Shown one piece after another: positions 40,096 to 49,918 of a stretch of 64,000 nucleotides of DNA (position 1 is the first letter of the stretch; each line of letters opens with the position of its first letter). A program made the translations under genes and the position numbers. The stretch covers positions 71,980,914 to 72,044,913 of the forward strand of contig CP154956.1 of NCBI GenBank assembly GCA_039621445.1, given 5' to 3'. A model generated the notes under the pieces. The model saw only the letters and a list, made by a program, of their open reading frames with translations. It ran no database searches and was not told where the DNA came from. This DNA is from Euglena gracilis (lineage: Eukaryota; Euglenida; Euglenophyceae; Euglenales).

Positions 40096-42699
40096 CTTAG
40101 GCGGCGCAAATTGCCCAAATTTTTTTCTTTTTTTGCACGTTTGGGGTGCGCGGTTTTTCCGTTTACGAAACTCACTGTTTTGTGCTCAAAAATTTGAGAG
40201 GGTGACACCAGCACAAAAATTTGGGTGGTTTGGGTCAATTTTAGGCATTTTGACAAAAATTGAAAATTTATGGTCGTTTCAGGGGGGGTTTTGGAAAACA
40301 CCCCCCTGGAACGCCTTGAAAATTTGAAAAGCAGAAAACAGCCGGAGAACACCTGGCCTCTGGAGCCCCGGTTGTTTGATGCTACCGGACCCTCCCTGTG
40401 GAGGGGGGGGTGACACGGTGCTGCAGGTGAAGAAGAGGCAACCGCCTAAGCAACCCGCCTATTTTTGAACATCTCGTGAGTCCCGAGGTCCAGTGATGGG
40501 GGAGGTGAACACACAGCACTGCCCAAAAGATGTCATAATTTCTGGAAGGGATGTTTTAGCGGTAAACCGCGCAAAATGAGTTTTTGTGATGAAGAGATGC
40601 TGCCCTTACGGAGGGGACTGGCCTGCGAATGAACTTAAAACAAGGTTAGGCGGTTTCCCGCCTAAAGCAGTGCTGATCTCTCAGGCGGAAACCCGCACAG
40701 AAGGGTTTGAGAGTGAGAACAGTTCGTGTTCGTGGATGACACGTGGGAGCAGGAATTGGGAACGCGCAGAAACCTCCAGAAGTCGGCCATTACGTGAAGT
40801 TGTTAATGAACAAGTTTGGGGGAGAGGGAGGGGATTTTGAGACATTGGTGAATGGTAGCAGTGGGCGGTTATCCGCGTACTTCGCTTTTGCTTTGCGCGG
40901 GTTTCCGCACAGATGAGGTTTGGGCGGAAATCCGCGTGGAGCTTGTTGCTGTTCTGATGGGTTGTGTTTGTGATATTTCGGTGTCCCAGTATTGTCGGTG
41001 TCAGTGGTGACGTGTGGCGACATCGTTTTTGAAAGTTGGGCGGGACAGGTTGAAAGTGAGCTGTGGCTGCTGTGCCTGGACAGCAAGCACCCGAGCAGGC
41101 GGAAACCCGCCTGGCATTTGAGCAGGAGGTGGACACCCTCCTCTCCAATGAGGAGGCGGTAATGTTCCCCCTGGCTAGTGCTGGAGGGGTGGCTGCAGGG
41201 AGAGCAGTGGAACGCATGTGTCAGTTGCCAGGCCGGGTGAGCTACGGTGGAGAAGATATTTTGTTACCGTCCCGAAAAAAGGCCAAAAACCTGAGGTTGA
41301 TTTCTCAGGAGGAACAAAAGCACCTCCCAGGGCCCTCCACTTTGAATCCAACGGTGTTTGTGGCCCGAAATCAGGGTTTGGGGAAGGCTGACGAAGAAGT
41401 GATTCAAGATATGGACGGAGAAACGCCTGTTTCAGCAGCTGGTGGCAGCAATCGCAAAATTTTGCAGGGGTTTCGGAAAGAGTCCTCCAAGTTCTGAAAA
41501 ATTCAAGGCCTTTTTAATTGTTTTTTGAAAGAGTTTTCCAGCATTTTTCCTTTGAAAAGCTGCAGTTTTCGCTGAATTTCAGACAGAATGCCCAAAGCAC
41601 CTCTTTTCTGGCTCTGCTTCCTTCGGGTCCGGCAACATGCCTCCGGGGGAGGCAACGGTGGTCTCCACCGTCAGAAGCCGTGTGGAAGGGGGGTAAACCA
41701 GAATGCGGTCGTTCTCAACCAACGCCGGGTTGATGTTTGACCCGATGCATCTGGCTTCCATCCATGTAATCACTCTCAGCACAAGTGTGTCCGGTCCTTT
41801 TGGAAACCACCCCTGCTCTGAGTGCCCTAGTTTAAGGGCTGGCCGTCTCTCCTCGTTCGGTCAAACCCCGCTGGTGCAATCTCCTCTCCCTGGTTTCCAT
41901 AAACCTCTACCCCTCAAACTCACCACAACACTCCAGACACCATTCAGTTGCAAACTGCAGGCAGCCTTGGCAACAAAGTCTGTTGTCCGTGTCCTTTGCA
42001 AAGATCCACGCCTGTGACTGGTGTCACAAGTAGGGTTGCAAAACTTTGCCACAAACCAGCAGAGTTCATTTCTAAAGCGGTTTCCATCTCCCCCCCCACC
42101 CCATCGTCCACAAATGCTTTGCTTTTTCTGCCCACCCTTAACCCGGCCAGGCGGTTTCCCGCCTGATTTCTCTGACTCACAGCTGCTATACCCCCCCCCC
42201 CTATGCCTCCTACCAGTCATCAACTGTTTGTGTTATTGTACGCGGTAATCCGTGTACCATGCTTTGCTTTCACTTTTAGGCGGCAATCCGCGTACAAGTT
42301 CATTCTACGCGGATACCCGCCTAAACACTTAACTCCGTCATCTGTCACCTCTTGTTTTGTTTCACGCGGTTATCCGCACACACTTGTGTTATTCGTTCGT
42401 TTCTCAAATGTTGTTATTGACACAAACCATGGACACAGCCCCATGTCACACCCATTCAAAGTCAGTGCTTTTTGACCCGTTTCAAACAGTTCCACTACAC
42501 CCCCAACTCACACATTCACACACCATCGTAAATTGTTTAAGCGGAATACCGCGCAAAACCACTTTCAGAAAATTTTGGCTCAAAGCTGCCACACACCCCT
42601 CTGAACCTAAAATTTTGTGCCCTTTTAGGGGGGTTTCAAAACAGTCAAAAAACGTAAAAAAAAACGCAAAAATTGGTTGGGCAATTCGTGCCGCCTAAG
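40096..42699. mobile_element. CTTAGGCGG-type transposon, 2.60 kb (family 1, copy 2)
   Basis: Reverse-oriented relative of 30689-33322. The termini CTTAGGCGGCGCAAATTGCC and GGCAATTCGTGCCGCCTAAG are flanked by TCAGG on both sides (40091-40095, 42700-42704). About 14 internal GCGG-n-CCGC palindromes are present, for example TTAGGCGGTTTCCCGCCTAA near 40645. It lies in the intron between MYST exons 7 and 8, ending only about 65 bases before exon 8. Copies 1 and 2 carry independent target duplications, so each arose by transposition. Confidence 0.95.
41063..41497 (+). CDS. Conserved 144-codon frame inside family 1 element
   Basis: An uninterrupted frame reading AFEQEVDTLLSNEEAVMFPL, then RKKAKNLRLISQEEQKHL, then ADEEVIQDMDGETPVSAAGG, ending KESSKF. 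It begins at a GTG in the available frame; no strong ATG context is seen. Acidic and basic patches are present but no domain is recognised. Copy 1 holds a damaged version. It may be an accessory protein of a once autonomous element, or a chance frame conserved by copy similarity. Opposite-strand frames at 41579-41782 and 41861-42223 also have counterparts in copy 1. Confidence 0.4.
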   Translation: MAAVPGQQAPEQAETRLAFEQEVDTLLSNEEAVMFPLASAGGVAAGRAVERMCQLPGRVSYGGEDILLPSRKKAKNLRLISQEEQKHLPGPSTLNPTVFVARNQGLGKADEEVIQDMDGETPVSAAGGSNRKILQGFRKESSKF

Positions 42700-42765
42700 T
42701 CAGGGGTGACCATCGGGGGGGACACACCAAATTAGGAATCGGGTCAGGGGGGGACACCAAATTAG

Positions 42766-43035
42766 GAATCGGCTCTCCCCTCTCGGCTCCGGGGCGCGGC
42801 CTGCGGTGCCCCCACGCCGGAGCGGCCGCTCTCCGACCTGGGCCTGCGCGGCTTCCTCAGCTACTGGAAGGGGGCGGTGCTGGCGGAGCTGCGGCGGTGG
42901 CCGCGGCCGGGGACCGTCACCGTGCCGGCCCTCGTCGCCCGCACGTGCGTGCTGGCGGACGACGTCGTGTTCACGCTGCGCCGGCTGGGCCTGCTGCAGG
43001 AGGAGCCCGGCGGCTGCCGTATCGCGTTTGGGCCG
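42766..43035 (+). CDS. MYST histone acetyltransferase, exon 8 (C-terminal part of HAT domain)
   Basis: The acceptor AAATTAG is duplicated in tandem about 30 bases upstream. It encodes a short Ala/Arg stretch, then TPERPLSDLGLRGFLSYWKG, then VLADDVVFTLRRLGLLQEEP and CRIAFGP. PE(R/K)PLSDLGxxxxxSYW is the MYST signature after the catalytic core; the rest matches the winged-helix-like end of the HAT domain. Phase 0 at both ends fits exons 7 and 9. The donor is GTGCGC at 43036. Confidence 0.92.
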
Positions 43036-43275
43036 GTGCGCACCCAAACCAACAACGATAAACAGATTGGGAAATCGTCATGCAAATGTGGGGCTTTGCA
43101 CACCAGTTCCGGCGGTATCCAAAATTGGAAAGCACAACGAAACGGGTCGTTTCTACCCCATCAGACAGCATGCATCCCCTGTGCACATCTGTGCTTGCAT
43201 ATGTCCTTGCGCCTCAAAATAGATGTGTTCCCATGTCAACACTCTTGTGGGTTTCTCGCACATCTGTCTTGTCAG

Positions 43276-43635
43276 GACACGCTGGAGCAGCTCAACAACG
43301 CCAGCGAGCCCCGACCAATCCGCAGCCGAGCCGCAGGTGCGACGCTGGCTGTGGGCTGCCTCCAACCGCTGCTGGACATGCGGTACCTGCGGTGGCCGCT
43401 TCAGCGCTGCGAGGCCTACGACGCACCCGTGGCTCAGCCATTCTCTGCGCTGGATTATGGAAACCTCCCAACCGCGATCCCCATCCCCAACCACCGTCGG
43501 TTTCTCCCAAACCCACCATCAAACCAAGGCTCGGCTGAGCTCTCAAACCCGAAAATGGGTGCGACATGTCCCCGCGATGTGTGCTTGGTGGATGGGCCCT
43601 GGCAGCAACCCGCGATGGGGACTTCTTTGTCCTGA
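43276..43635 (+). CDS. MYST histone acetyltransferase, exon 9 (C-terminus)
   Basis: After acceptor CTTGTCAG it reads DTLEQLNNASEPRPIRSRAA, then LDMRYLRWPLQR, comparable to the 'IDPxxLxWTP' end of MYST domains. The frame closes at TGA 43633-43635, but it may instead be spliced near 43429, because another frame at 43609-43698 (DFFVLKYHQLGPLHDILQGP then stop) is also protein-like. The true C-terminus is therefore open. Confidence 0.75.
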   Translation, partial: DTLEQLNNASEPRPIRSRAAGATLAVGCLQPLLDMRYLRWPLQRCEAYDAPVAQPFSALDYGNLPTAIPIPNHRRFLPNPPSNQGSAELSNPKMGATCPRDVCLVDGPWQQPAMGTSLS

Positions 43636-43699
43636 AGTACCACCAGCTGGGCCCGCTGCACGACATCCTGCAGGGCCCTCCTGTCGCTCAGCCTCAGTA

Positions 43700-44345
43700 G
43701 ACCCCCCCCTCCGTTGACAAATCGATTGGGGGTTCCCATTGAGATCCCCGGGCTACCTTTTCTAGCCGGCCAGCCGCCTACGGGCGTGAAAAACATGCGC
43801 TATTATAAAACTTGCAAGAAATGAACAGCTTTGGAGGGGTTGAAGAGGACCCCAAATGAGAGACCCACTGTTTCCTGGCGAGCGGATGGTGTCCCTCATG
43901 GACGGCAGAAAATTTTTGCCATAGATGTGCATTGGCAGGTATGCCTGTGCGATGGGCTGGCTGTTGGTATCCCCCCCAATAAGACCCCCGGTTATCTTTT
44001 TTCTTTGCTGAGAATCCCAATCGACGGTCTTTCTTTGGCGGTACTACTTTTTGGTTTTTTTCTTGAAGTTTGCTGGAGAAAGTCTTCCTGCGGGAGGGTC
44101 CACAAATTAGGTTTAAAAAGGGGTGATATTTGGCATTGAGCAAAATAACAATGCCAGACAATTTGATAAATAGCGGGGAAGTGAAAAGAATGTCAAAAAA
44201 CCACCCATTTTGGACCCCATTTTGGGGGGTTCATTTTTTTTTGAATTTCACCCAAAAATCCCGAGGGTGGGCCTTGTTTTGGGGAGGTCTCACCTTTGGG
44301 GGGGGTGGGTCCTTTAAGGTTTTTTTGTGGGGTTGGGTGCAGCTC
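43700..44345. other. Intergenic DNA, no gene seen
   Basis: Mixed composition with poly-T and poly-G runs. This stretch probably separates the HAT gene from the ATP-grasp gene. Confidence 0.45.
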
Positions 44346-44484
44346 ACCAACAGGAAAGCGATGGGACGCTGGGGACCTCGCCAAGACCTCCGGCCAGTCT
44401 TCCGGCCCGGACCGAGTCCCCAACGCCAGTGGCGGGCCAACCCACACCAGCGGCCCGGCCGGCAACCCGTGCAAGGCGGAGCCC

Positions 44485-44745
44485 ATCTGAGTGCGTGGTG
44501 CCCCGGCCTCGCGGCTCCGGCCGCAAAGGCAGCGCTGCCGGGGTTTCGCCGGAGGGCGACGTGCAGGAAGGCACTTGGCGTCGGTGGCACAGCGGAGCTG
44601 GCGGCTGCTCTACGGAGGCCCACGGCAGAAGCTTTGCTCCGTGCACGGCATGGCCCCTCGGTGGGCCAACCGACGCGCAGACTTCTATCAGCTCAGTCCA
44701 CATCGGCCACTCCCAGACTTTGTCGCCTGCCTCTTGCTTTTTGTA
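44485..44745 (+). CDS. Possible 5' exon upstream of ATP-grasp gene
   Basis: A GC-rich block open in all three frames. The most protein-like frame reads QRSWRLLYGGPRQKLCSVHG, then MAPRWANRRADFYQLSP. No splice phase could be checked and no family recognised. May be the first exon of the next gene, or non-coding. Confidence 0.3.
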
Positions 44746-44883
44746 AGGAACACCACGCCTCCCAAGTTTGCAAGGAACTGAGGTGATGGTCAAAAGGTCA
44801 ACCCCGGGAATGTCCACCCAAACAAATGTGATTCAGAATTGGGGTGTGTCGAAAGCCATTGATATTATCCATGTTTGAGAATA

Positions 44884-44933
44884 GGAGATGTGTGCGTGTG
44901 TGTGTGTGTGTGCGTGTGTGTGTGTGTGTGTGC

Positions 44934-44966
<33 letters not shown>

Positions 44967-45050
44967 TCTGTGCTTTTATTGCCCTCATATGCAGAGGAGA
45001 AATGCAGTGTTTTGTGTAAATGTGTGTGTGTGTGTTTTCTGCTGTGTGTT
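44884..45050. repeat. (TG)n with (TC)n interruption
   Basis: Two TG tracts around a (CT)n block (44935-44948), plus a short TG run near 45020-45035. Located upstream of the small exon at 45119. Confidence 0.95.
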
Positions 45051-45118
45051 TGCCCCATTTTTTTGTCATACAGGCTCTGACATCTCGCATCTTTTTTTCA
45101 TTGTCCTTCCCCTGTCAG

Positions 45119-45145
45119 GCATTGTCTACCAGAATGGCCTGCTGG
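45119..45145 (+). CDS. Possible small exon of ATP-grasp gene
   Basis: Acceptor CCTGTCAG and a strong donor GTAATG bracket ALSTRMACW in phase 0, which agrees with the next exon. An alternative longer exon to 45206 (donor GTACTT) would read QDTIDFYRSLAYYWFTA but disagrees in phase. Confidence 0.35.
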
Positions 45146-45813
45146 GTAATGCTACAGGACACGATCGATTTCTACCGAAGCCTGGCATATTATTGGTTCA
45201 CAGCTGGTACTTTTGAAGCCTGTCCATATTTTCAAGGCCGGAATCAGGTGCAGCAGCTTATGCATCTTGGATTATCCTTGATGGCATGAATCCTCATTCC
45301 TTTGAAGACATAATGCATATGAAATCCAAACATTGTGCAGAAATCCCTCAATTTTTTTGCAAACTGCAAACTGCAGTATATTTGCAAACTGAATAGCTCC
45401 AAAGAGTAAGAATTGCTTCCAGACCAACTTAACAAGGAAAATGCTCAAACGTTGGGAATTTACAACAAGGAAAATTTAGGATTCCCCCGAAGGACGCTGT
45501 TTCCCTCATTTTCCGTCTTCGATGTGCACAGAGGGAGCGGTGCAGAAGTGTCCGGAAGGGAGAGGTCCGCAGAAAGTGTTTTTTTGCCCGCTTGCCAAAC
45601 GACCGACCCCTGGTCGGCCCACGCCTTTTTGATCCGAAGTTTACGTTTTAACGACCCCCCCCCCTCCTGGTCAGAGGACAGAGATTACTGGTCGTTGGAC
45701 AAAGGGAGGGGGGTGATGTTTGCTGGGAGTCTCTTATCAGTGAAGGAGGGATGTCCTCACTGGCTCTTTCTTTATGGCTAGGAGAGGCGTTAAGCCCTCT
45801 TGCTGGTCTCCAG

Positions 45814-45957
45814 GCACGGTGCCAGCTGTACTCATTTGCGCTGACGCTGGGCTACCTCTGGGGGAAGCCGCACTACCGCGCGGCGTCCCTGGCGACGGAC
45901 ATGCGCATCAATTTCCGTAACGTGGCGGTACCGGGGACAGGGCTGCCGCTGGACAAA
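45814..45957 (+). CDS. ATP-grasp gene, N-terminal exon
   Basis: After acceptor TCTCCAG the frame reads ARCQLYSFALTLGYLWGKPH, then YRAASLATDMRINFRNVAVP, then GLPLDK. It is protein-like, with an aromatic-rich helix. The donor GTTGTT at 45958 is weak; GTAACG at 45917 is an alternative that would suit the phase of the next exon. A (TG)n tract follows at once. Confidence 0.55.
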
Positions 45958-45964
45958 GTTGTTT

Positions 45965-46072
45965 GCTGTCGGTGTGTGGTTTGTATGTGTGCTTCGTTGT
46001 GTGTTTGTGTGTTTGTGTGTGCGCGCGCTCGCACGCGTGCACGCGTGCGTGCATGCGTGCGTGCGTGCGTGC

Positions 46073-46115
<43 letters not shown>

Positions 46116-46135
46116 CGTGCGTGTGTGTATTTTGA
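45965..46135. repeat. (TG)n/(TGCG)n microsatellite after exon donor
   Basis: TG, TGCG and GCGC repeats starting within 10 bases of the donor at 45958. Confidence 0.95.
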
Positions 46136-46253
46136 GGATGAGTGACTGCATCAACACATCCCGGTTCATTCATCAATGCATTACGTTTGCCATGCGTGTG
46201 CTTCTGGCATGCACAGGAGCGCAATGCATGCCTGTCTGTTCCTTCCAGTGCAG

Positions 46254-46363
46254 TGGCGGTGCTGTACATGCTGCTGGCCTACCCCGTCCTGTGCCTCATT
46301 GCCGCCCTCCATTTGGCACGCCAGAGGCCTGCGTCAAAGCTGTTCTCTTCAGCCGTTGCAGAG
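46254..46363 (+). CDS. ATP-grasp gene, hydrophobic-segment exon
   Basis: Encodes AVLYMLLAYPVLCLIAALHL, then ARQRPASKLFSSAVAE. It is a 20-residue hydrophobic stretch followed by Arg/Lys, so either a membrane anchor or a targeting segment preceding the catalytic domain. The donor GTTAGT leaves phase 0, agreeing with the next exon. The acceptor is one of two nearby AGs (46248 or 46253). Confidence 0.7.
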
Positions 46364-46983
46364 GTTAGTCTGCCATTTGCTCCTATGAGGGGAGGTGCGC
46401 CAGACCTCCCCATGGTGACAGATTATTATGTATAAAAATATATTTATCCATGTGTGTATATGCATAATATAAACGTATGTGGTATTTATTATATGAAATG
46501 AAAATGAAAATGAATTTTTTTTGCGCATTTGCGCAGCGGCCACACTGATTTAAAATTAAACAAAATTCGTGTCTGTTGCACGTTTTGCGCACCGTCACCC
46601 TTAAATTTTCAATCTGTGCAAGCTGGCCATGTTTAAGGCCTCAGTTGGGTCAGAAGTTTGTTTTGGAGATGATAACTGGGGAGTGCGACCCAACTCCCGG
46701 AGAGGGGTTTCCACATTAGGGGTGTGAAGTGCCAGAGTTTTTTTGACGCAAGCTTTCTCCCCCCTTTTGCGGAATGTACGGGTGGGTGGGTGGGTGGGTG
46801 GTGGAGGGTGGGTGGTGGGCAGCCGACCCCCCTGTCTCCTAAAGAACCACTGGTTGGAATGAGGGGGGTTGTCAAGGAGAACGCAGTCATGTGAGGAGGC
46901 CTCGCATATAATCTCTGGTCCAACCCACACAATCGGAAGAGGGATCATCGTTCACCAGAGGTACATCATGTGGTGCTCCTCAG

Positions 46984-47094
46984 GCCTACTCGGAGCACCT
47001 GCTCAGCCCCCAGCACTGGTTTGGCTATTGGCGGCTGAACTCCTTCCTGGCAGCGCTGCACTCGTACGAAACGAAGGCAGATGGCTTCAGACAG
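46984..47094 (+). CDS. ATP-grasp gene, exon
   Basis: After acceptor CTCCTCAG: AYSEHLLSPQHWFGYWRLNS, then FLAALHSYETKADGFRQ, donor GTGCCC. Phase 0 on both sides. The HWFGYWRLN..LHS pattern is similar to the segment preceding the nucleotide-binding part of ATP-grasp proteins of the sugar-transfer-associated type, as far as I can recall that family. Confidence 0.8.
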
Positions 47095-47391
47095 GTGCCC
47101 GGTCCACCAACCTCCCTCGAAATTAGATAAAAGACGACAGTTTCCCCGGCGGGGGGAATTTAATATTATATCCGAGAAACGCCACGCCATAAAAAAAACT
47201 AACGAGATGAAAAAACCTGGCATGTGAGAAGTTTAAAACGTAATTTGCGGCCGTCACAAAGGCACAGTGCCACCAGGTGCATGGGGACAATGGACCCGGG
47301 ACACATTCACCCATTCACCCACTCTGGCGCAGTCCAATCCTCAGCAAGGGATTCCCCTTTCGTTGCGTTGCACAGAACCCTCTCCCCGCAG

Positions 47392-47483
47392 GAGGACAAG
47401 TGGACGTTCCTGGTGGATGGGGAGCGTGCCGGGGTGCCCATCTCCCCCTACCTGAAGGTGGAGGCCATCGTGTGCAAGGACCG
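47392..47483 (+). CDS. ATP-grasp gene, exon
   Basis: After acceptor CCCCGCAG: EDKWTFLVDGERAGVPISPY, then LKVEAIVCKD and two bases of an Arg codon completed in the next exon (donor GTGTGA). Phase agrees at both ends. The K-W-x-F/L..A-x-x-x-x-P-I-x-P pattern suits the first ATP-grasp subdomain. Confidence 0.85.
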
Positions 47484-47934
47484 GTGTGACCTTTGCCTGC
47501 CCCCTCCCCCCCGCCCGATTGAACATGCATCTCCTTGGGGGGGGGAGATTAATTGCATGTGACCGCCGGGTGTAGGATTTCCTTCATGTCTGACCGCTCC
47601 TCTTCTGAGGCCCTGGAGAGTGTTCATGCTGAATCGGATCATTCCATCAGTCCAGAAGAAAGTGGTAGTGCCAGTGGTACTTCTGAATCTGGGAGTCGTG
47701 TCGGTGAATGAAAGATTCGCAAGAAATATAATCTGGATTTCAAATTGAAAGTTATCCATTTGTCACCTTCTCGAGTCCACCAAAAAAGCAGTTGCTTCTG
47801 ACCTCTTTTCTTTGCAAAAAAGCAATAGACTGGACCGGATTCATCTTTTTGTTGATCGCGCCTTGAGATTTGCTGTGACCCGTGGTGAAGATGGATGAAG
47901 GGTTTCTTGTGCATGGATTAGCGTCCAAGAGCCC

Positions 47935-48050
47935 AGGGGTTTCTTATATTCGGGGGTTTCTTATATTTGGGTGTCGGCTAAAAATTGGCCAAAGGTTTTT
48001 TTTATATTTGGAGGTTTCTTATAGCGAGGGGTTTCTTATATTTGGGGGCA
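47935..48050. repeat. GGGGTTTCTTATATTTGG tandem repeat
   Basis: About five imperfect copies of a 17-20 base unit inside an intron of the ATP-grasp gene. Confidence 0.8.
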
Positions 48051-48377
48051 GGTTTAATTGGATTTCGGTGATCCTGGACCCGAGGCCATTTTGTGAGGTG
48101 GGGGGGGGCAGACCCGAGAGTCTTTTGCCATCACAATATTTCCTTTTCAACACGTATTCTTTCGTCACTCTTTTTTGAGCCATCAATCCGAAATTATGGG
48201 ATGAGGTGATGCTGGGGCACAGGCATGTTCCAACGCCCCCTCCCCCCCAAATGAAATGCACCCCCACACGAGACCCCAAGGCTCTCTGTGTTGACTGTGA
48301 CCTCTTCCGAGGCTGGCTTCCGCCTTTGTCCCCTTTTTGTCCGTGTTTGCGGTCTTGGCCGGAGGCTTGCTTCACAG

Positions 48378-48476
48378 GTACGAGGAGGGGGGCATGGGGC
48401 TGTACTTCTTCCGCAACGCCACTGTGGGGGGCAAGTGGATCATCCAGGAGCGCCTCCACAATTCCGATTTCGTCAA
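48378..48476 (+). CDS. ATP-grasp gene, nucleotide-binding exon
   Basis: After acceptor CTTCACAG, one base completes the Arg codon, then YEEGGMGLYFFRNATVGGKW, then IIQERLHNSDFV. The Gly-rich EEGGMGLYFF and the following WIIQERL form the nucleotide-binding loop and beta strand typical of ATP-grasp enzymes. The donor GTGTGT leaves two bases (AA), completed by G of the next exon to a Lys codon. Confidence 0.85.
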
Positions 48477-48618
48477 GTGTGTTTGCCCATGGCAGTCGCA
48501 TAGCTTTCCGCAACCTGAGCCCTGCCACCCCCTTCTGTGCCCTGCCGTTTGGCCCATTTTTTCCTGAGCAAACTATTTGCTCAGTGCATCCCTGCCTGTC
48601 TCCTGCACTTTTGCCAAG

Positions 48619-48695
48619 GGGACTCCTCCCAGCCGACGCCCCGTTGTCCACCTTTCGCGTGATGACTACCTCCCCGGCAGGGGGGGCCATATATG
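48619..48695 (+). CDS. ATP-grasp gene, exon
   Basis: Completes Lys, then GLLPADAPLSTFRVMTTSPA and GGAIYG, donor GTCAGT. The APLSTFRVxT block matches the strand carrying nucleotide contacts in this family. Phase fits the upstream exon; downstream it is off by one relative to 49297, possibly because of a base error in the GGGGGGG run here. Confidence 0.78.
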
Positions 48696-49296
48696 GTCAG
48701 TATTGTGTTTGCCCATACAGTAGAACATTTATCCATAGATCTATACACCACCACAGGTTTCCAAGCGACTGTCCCCCCACAATTCAAAACATTCTTCTCA
48801 GCAGGTCCGCAATGAAGTCTTTTGCTCCGCCTCAACAGCCATGCTCCCCCTTTCAATGGGGACCCGATCCCCGCTGTAATGAGCCCATGGCAATGGTAGC
48901 AACTAAAAAGAAGTGCAACGTTAAGTAGCATTAATGGGGTCCATCCCACAGCATATGGCAGGCCCTGCCCCCGGGGCGGCCTGACCCCGGAGGACCCCCG
49001 CCTGGGGCGGCCCGCCACAAAGGACGGCTTCGCGTCGCTGCCGGAGGGACACATCAGGCGTGCTGCCACTGAACCCCACTGTCCTGGTTGGGTGGTGTGC
49101 TTTGGCGGAAAACACACACGCACAGACGGACTGACGTCAACATCTACACACAGAGCAGGGGCGTGGCGTACAACACAGAAACCCAAAGGCGGGGTTTGCA
49201 AATCTCTCTCCCTTTCCCTTTCTGTCTGATTAGTTCCGCGTGAGGCGTTGCCTGAGCCAGAGGCCCCACCAGCCCCCTTCTGCCGCCGGTGTGCAG
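48696..49296. other. Intron of ATP-grasp gene, no confident exon
   Basis: A GC-rich block at 48950-49060 is open in two frames and follows CCCACAG, but does not fit the expected short spacing between the flanking ATP-grasp motifs. Confidence 0.45.
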
Positions 49297-49378
49297 TGCG
49301 GTCTCATGTGTCTTCCGCGCCGGCCGCTTGGGGGCCAACACCGACCACGACTCGATTCTTTTTGACGTTGACAAGGCG
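49297..49378 (+). CDS. ATP-grasp gene, metal/nucleotide-site exon
   Basis: Encodes AVSCVFRAGRLGANTDHDSI, then LFDVDKA. The FRAGRxGAxTDHxSILFDVD motif is the clearest family marker: acidic and His residues near the metal site. The donor GTGTGT leaves phase 0, agreeing with 49919. Confidence 0.85.
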
Positions 49379-49494
49379 GTGTGTCTGCGTTCCGCTGATT
49401 GCCACCCACCTTGCCTTCCTCCAACCGGCACTGAATGGCCATGTGCAGCCTGTGGGGCTCTCTCTTGTATGTATGCACATTGACGTCAGGGAGT

Positions 49495-49893
49495 TGCTCA
49501 AAATATTAAACCCACCCCCGGGGGTGTCCACCCAGTGAGCAGCTTTTTCCCAGCCCCAGACCCACCCCCGTCCCCCTCATCGATGAGTTTTATTTATTTT
49601 GCAGCCCAAATGGCGGCTGGACCGATAACGGATTTTTCGCTTTCGAGGGTGCAAAAATGGGGAAAATGAGGAAAATGGGTTGGATTTGGCAAACTTTGGA
49701 TCAGAAAATTGACCCAAAGTTTTTTTGTACAATTTGCAGTTTTTTGGACATTTTTGCAGTTTCGATTTTTGGAACCCGGTTTGACCCCGGCCCATTTCCA
49801 GCTGGGGGCACTCCATAGGGAGGGGAGTGCGGGCAAGCCAACAGTCTTTTTCCAGCCAGCCTGTTAGTTAGACCCCTGGGGGGGGGTCCTTAA
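49495..49893. mobile_element. CAGCCAGCAGCC-type repeat (family B), copy 2
   Basis: From TTGCTCAAAATATTAAACCC to GGGGGGTCCTTAAGCAA, with imperfect inverted ends (TTGCTYAA) and internal CCAGTGAGCAGC, TTTTTGGAC core and CAGTCTTTTTCCAGCCAGCC. Homologous to 27295-27655 and 52190-52580. It lies in the intron before the exon at 49919. Confidence 0.7.
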
Positions 49894-49918
49894 GCAATGC
49901 AGTATTGCCCCCTCACAG

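Noticed and set aside
48950-49080. An extra ATP-grasp exon in a GC-rich block after CCCACAG.
   Set aside because: It would insert about 40 residues between motifs that are normally close together, and its frames are not clearly coding.
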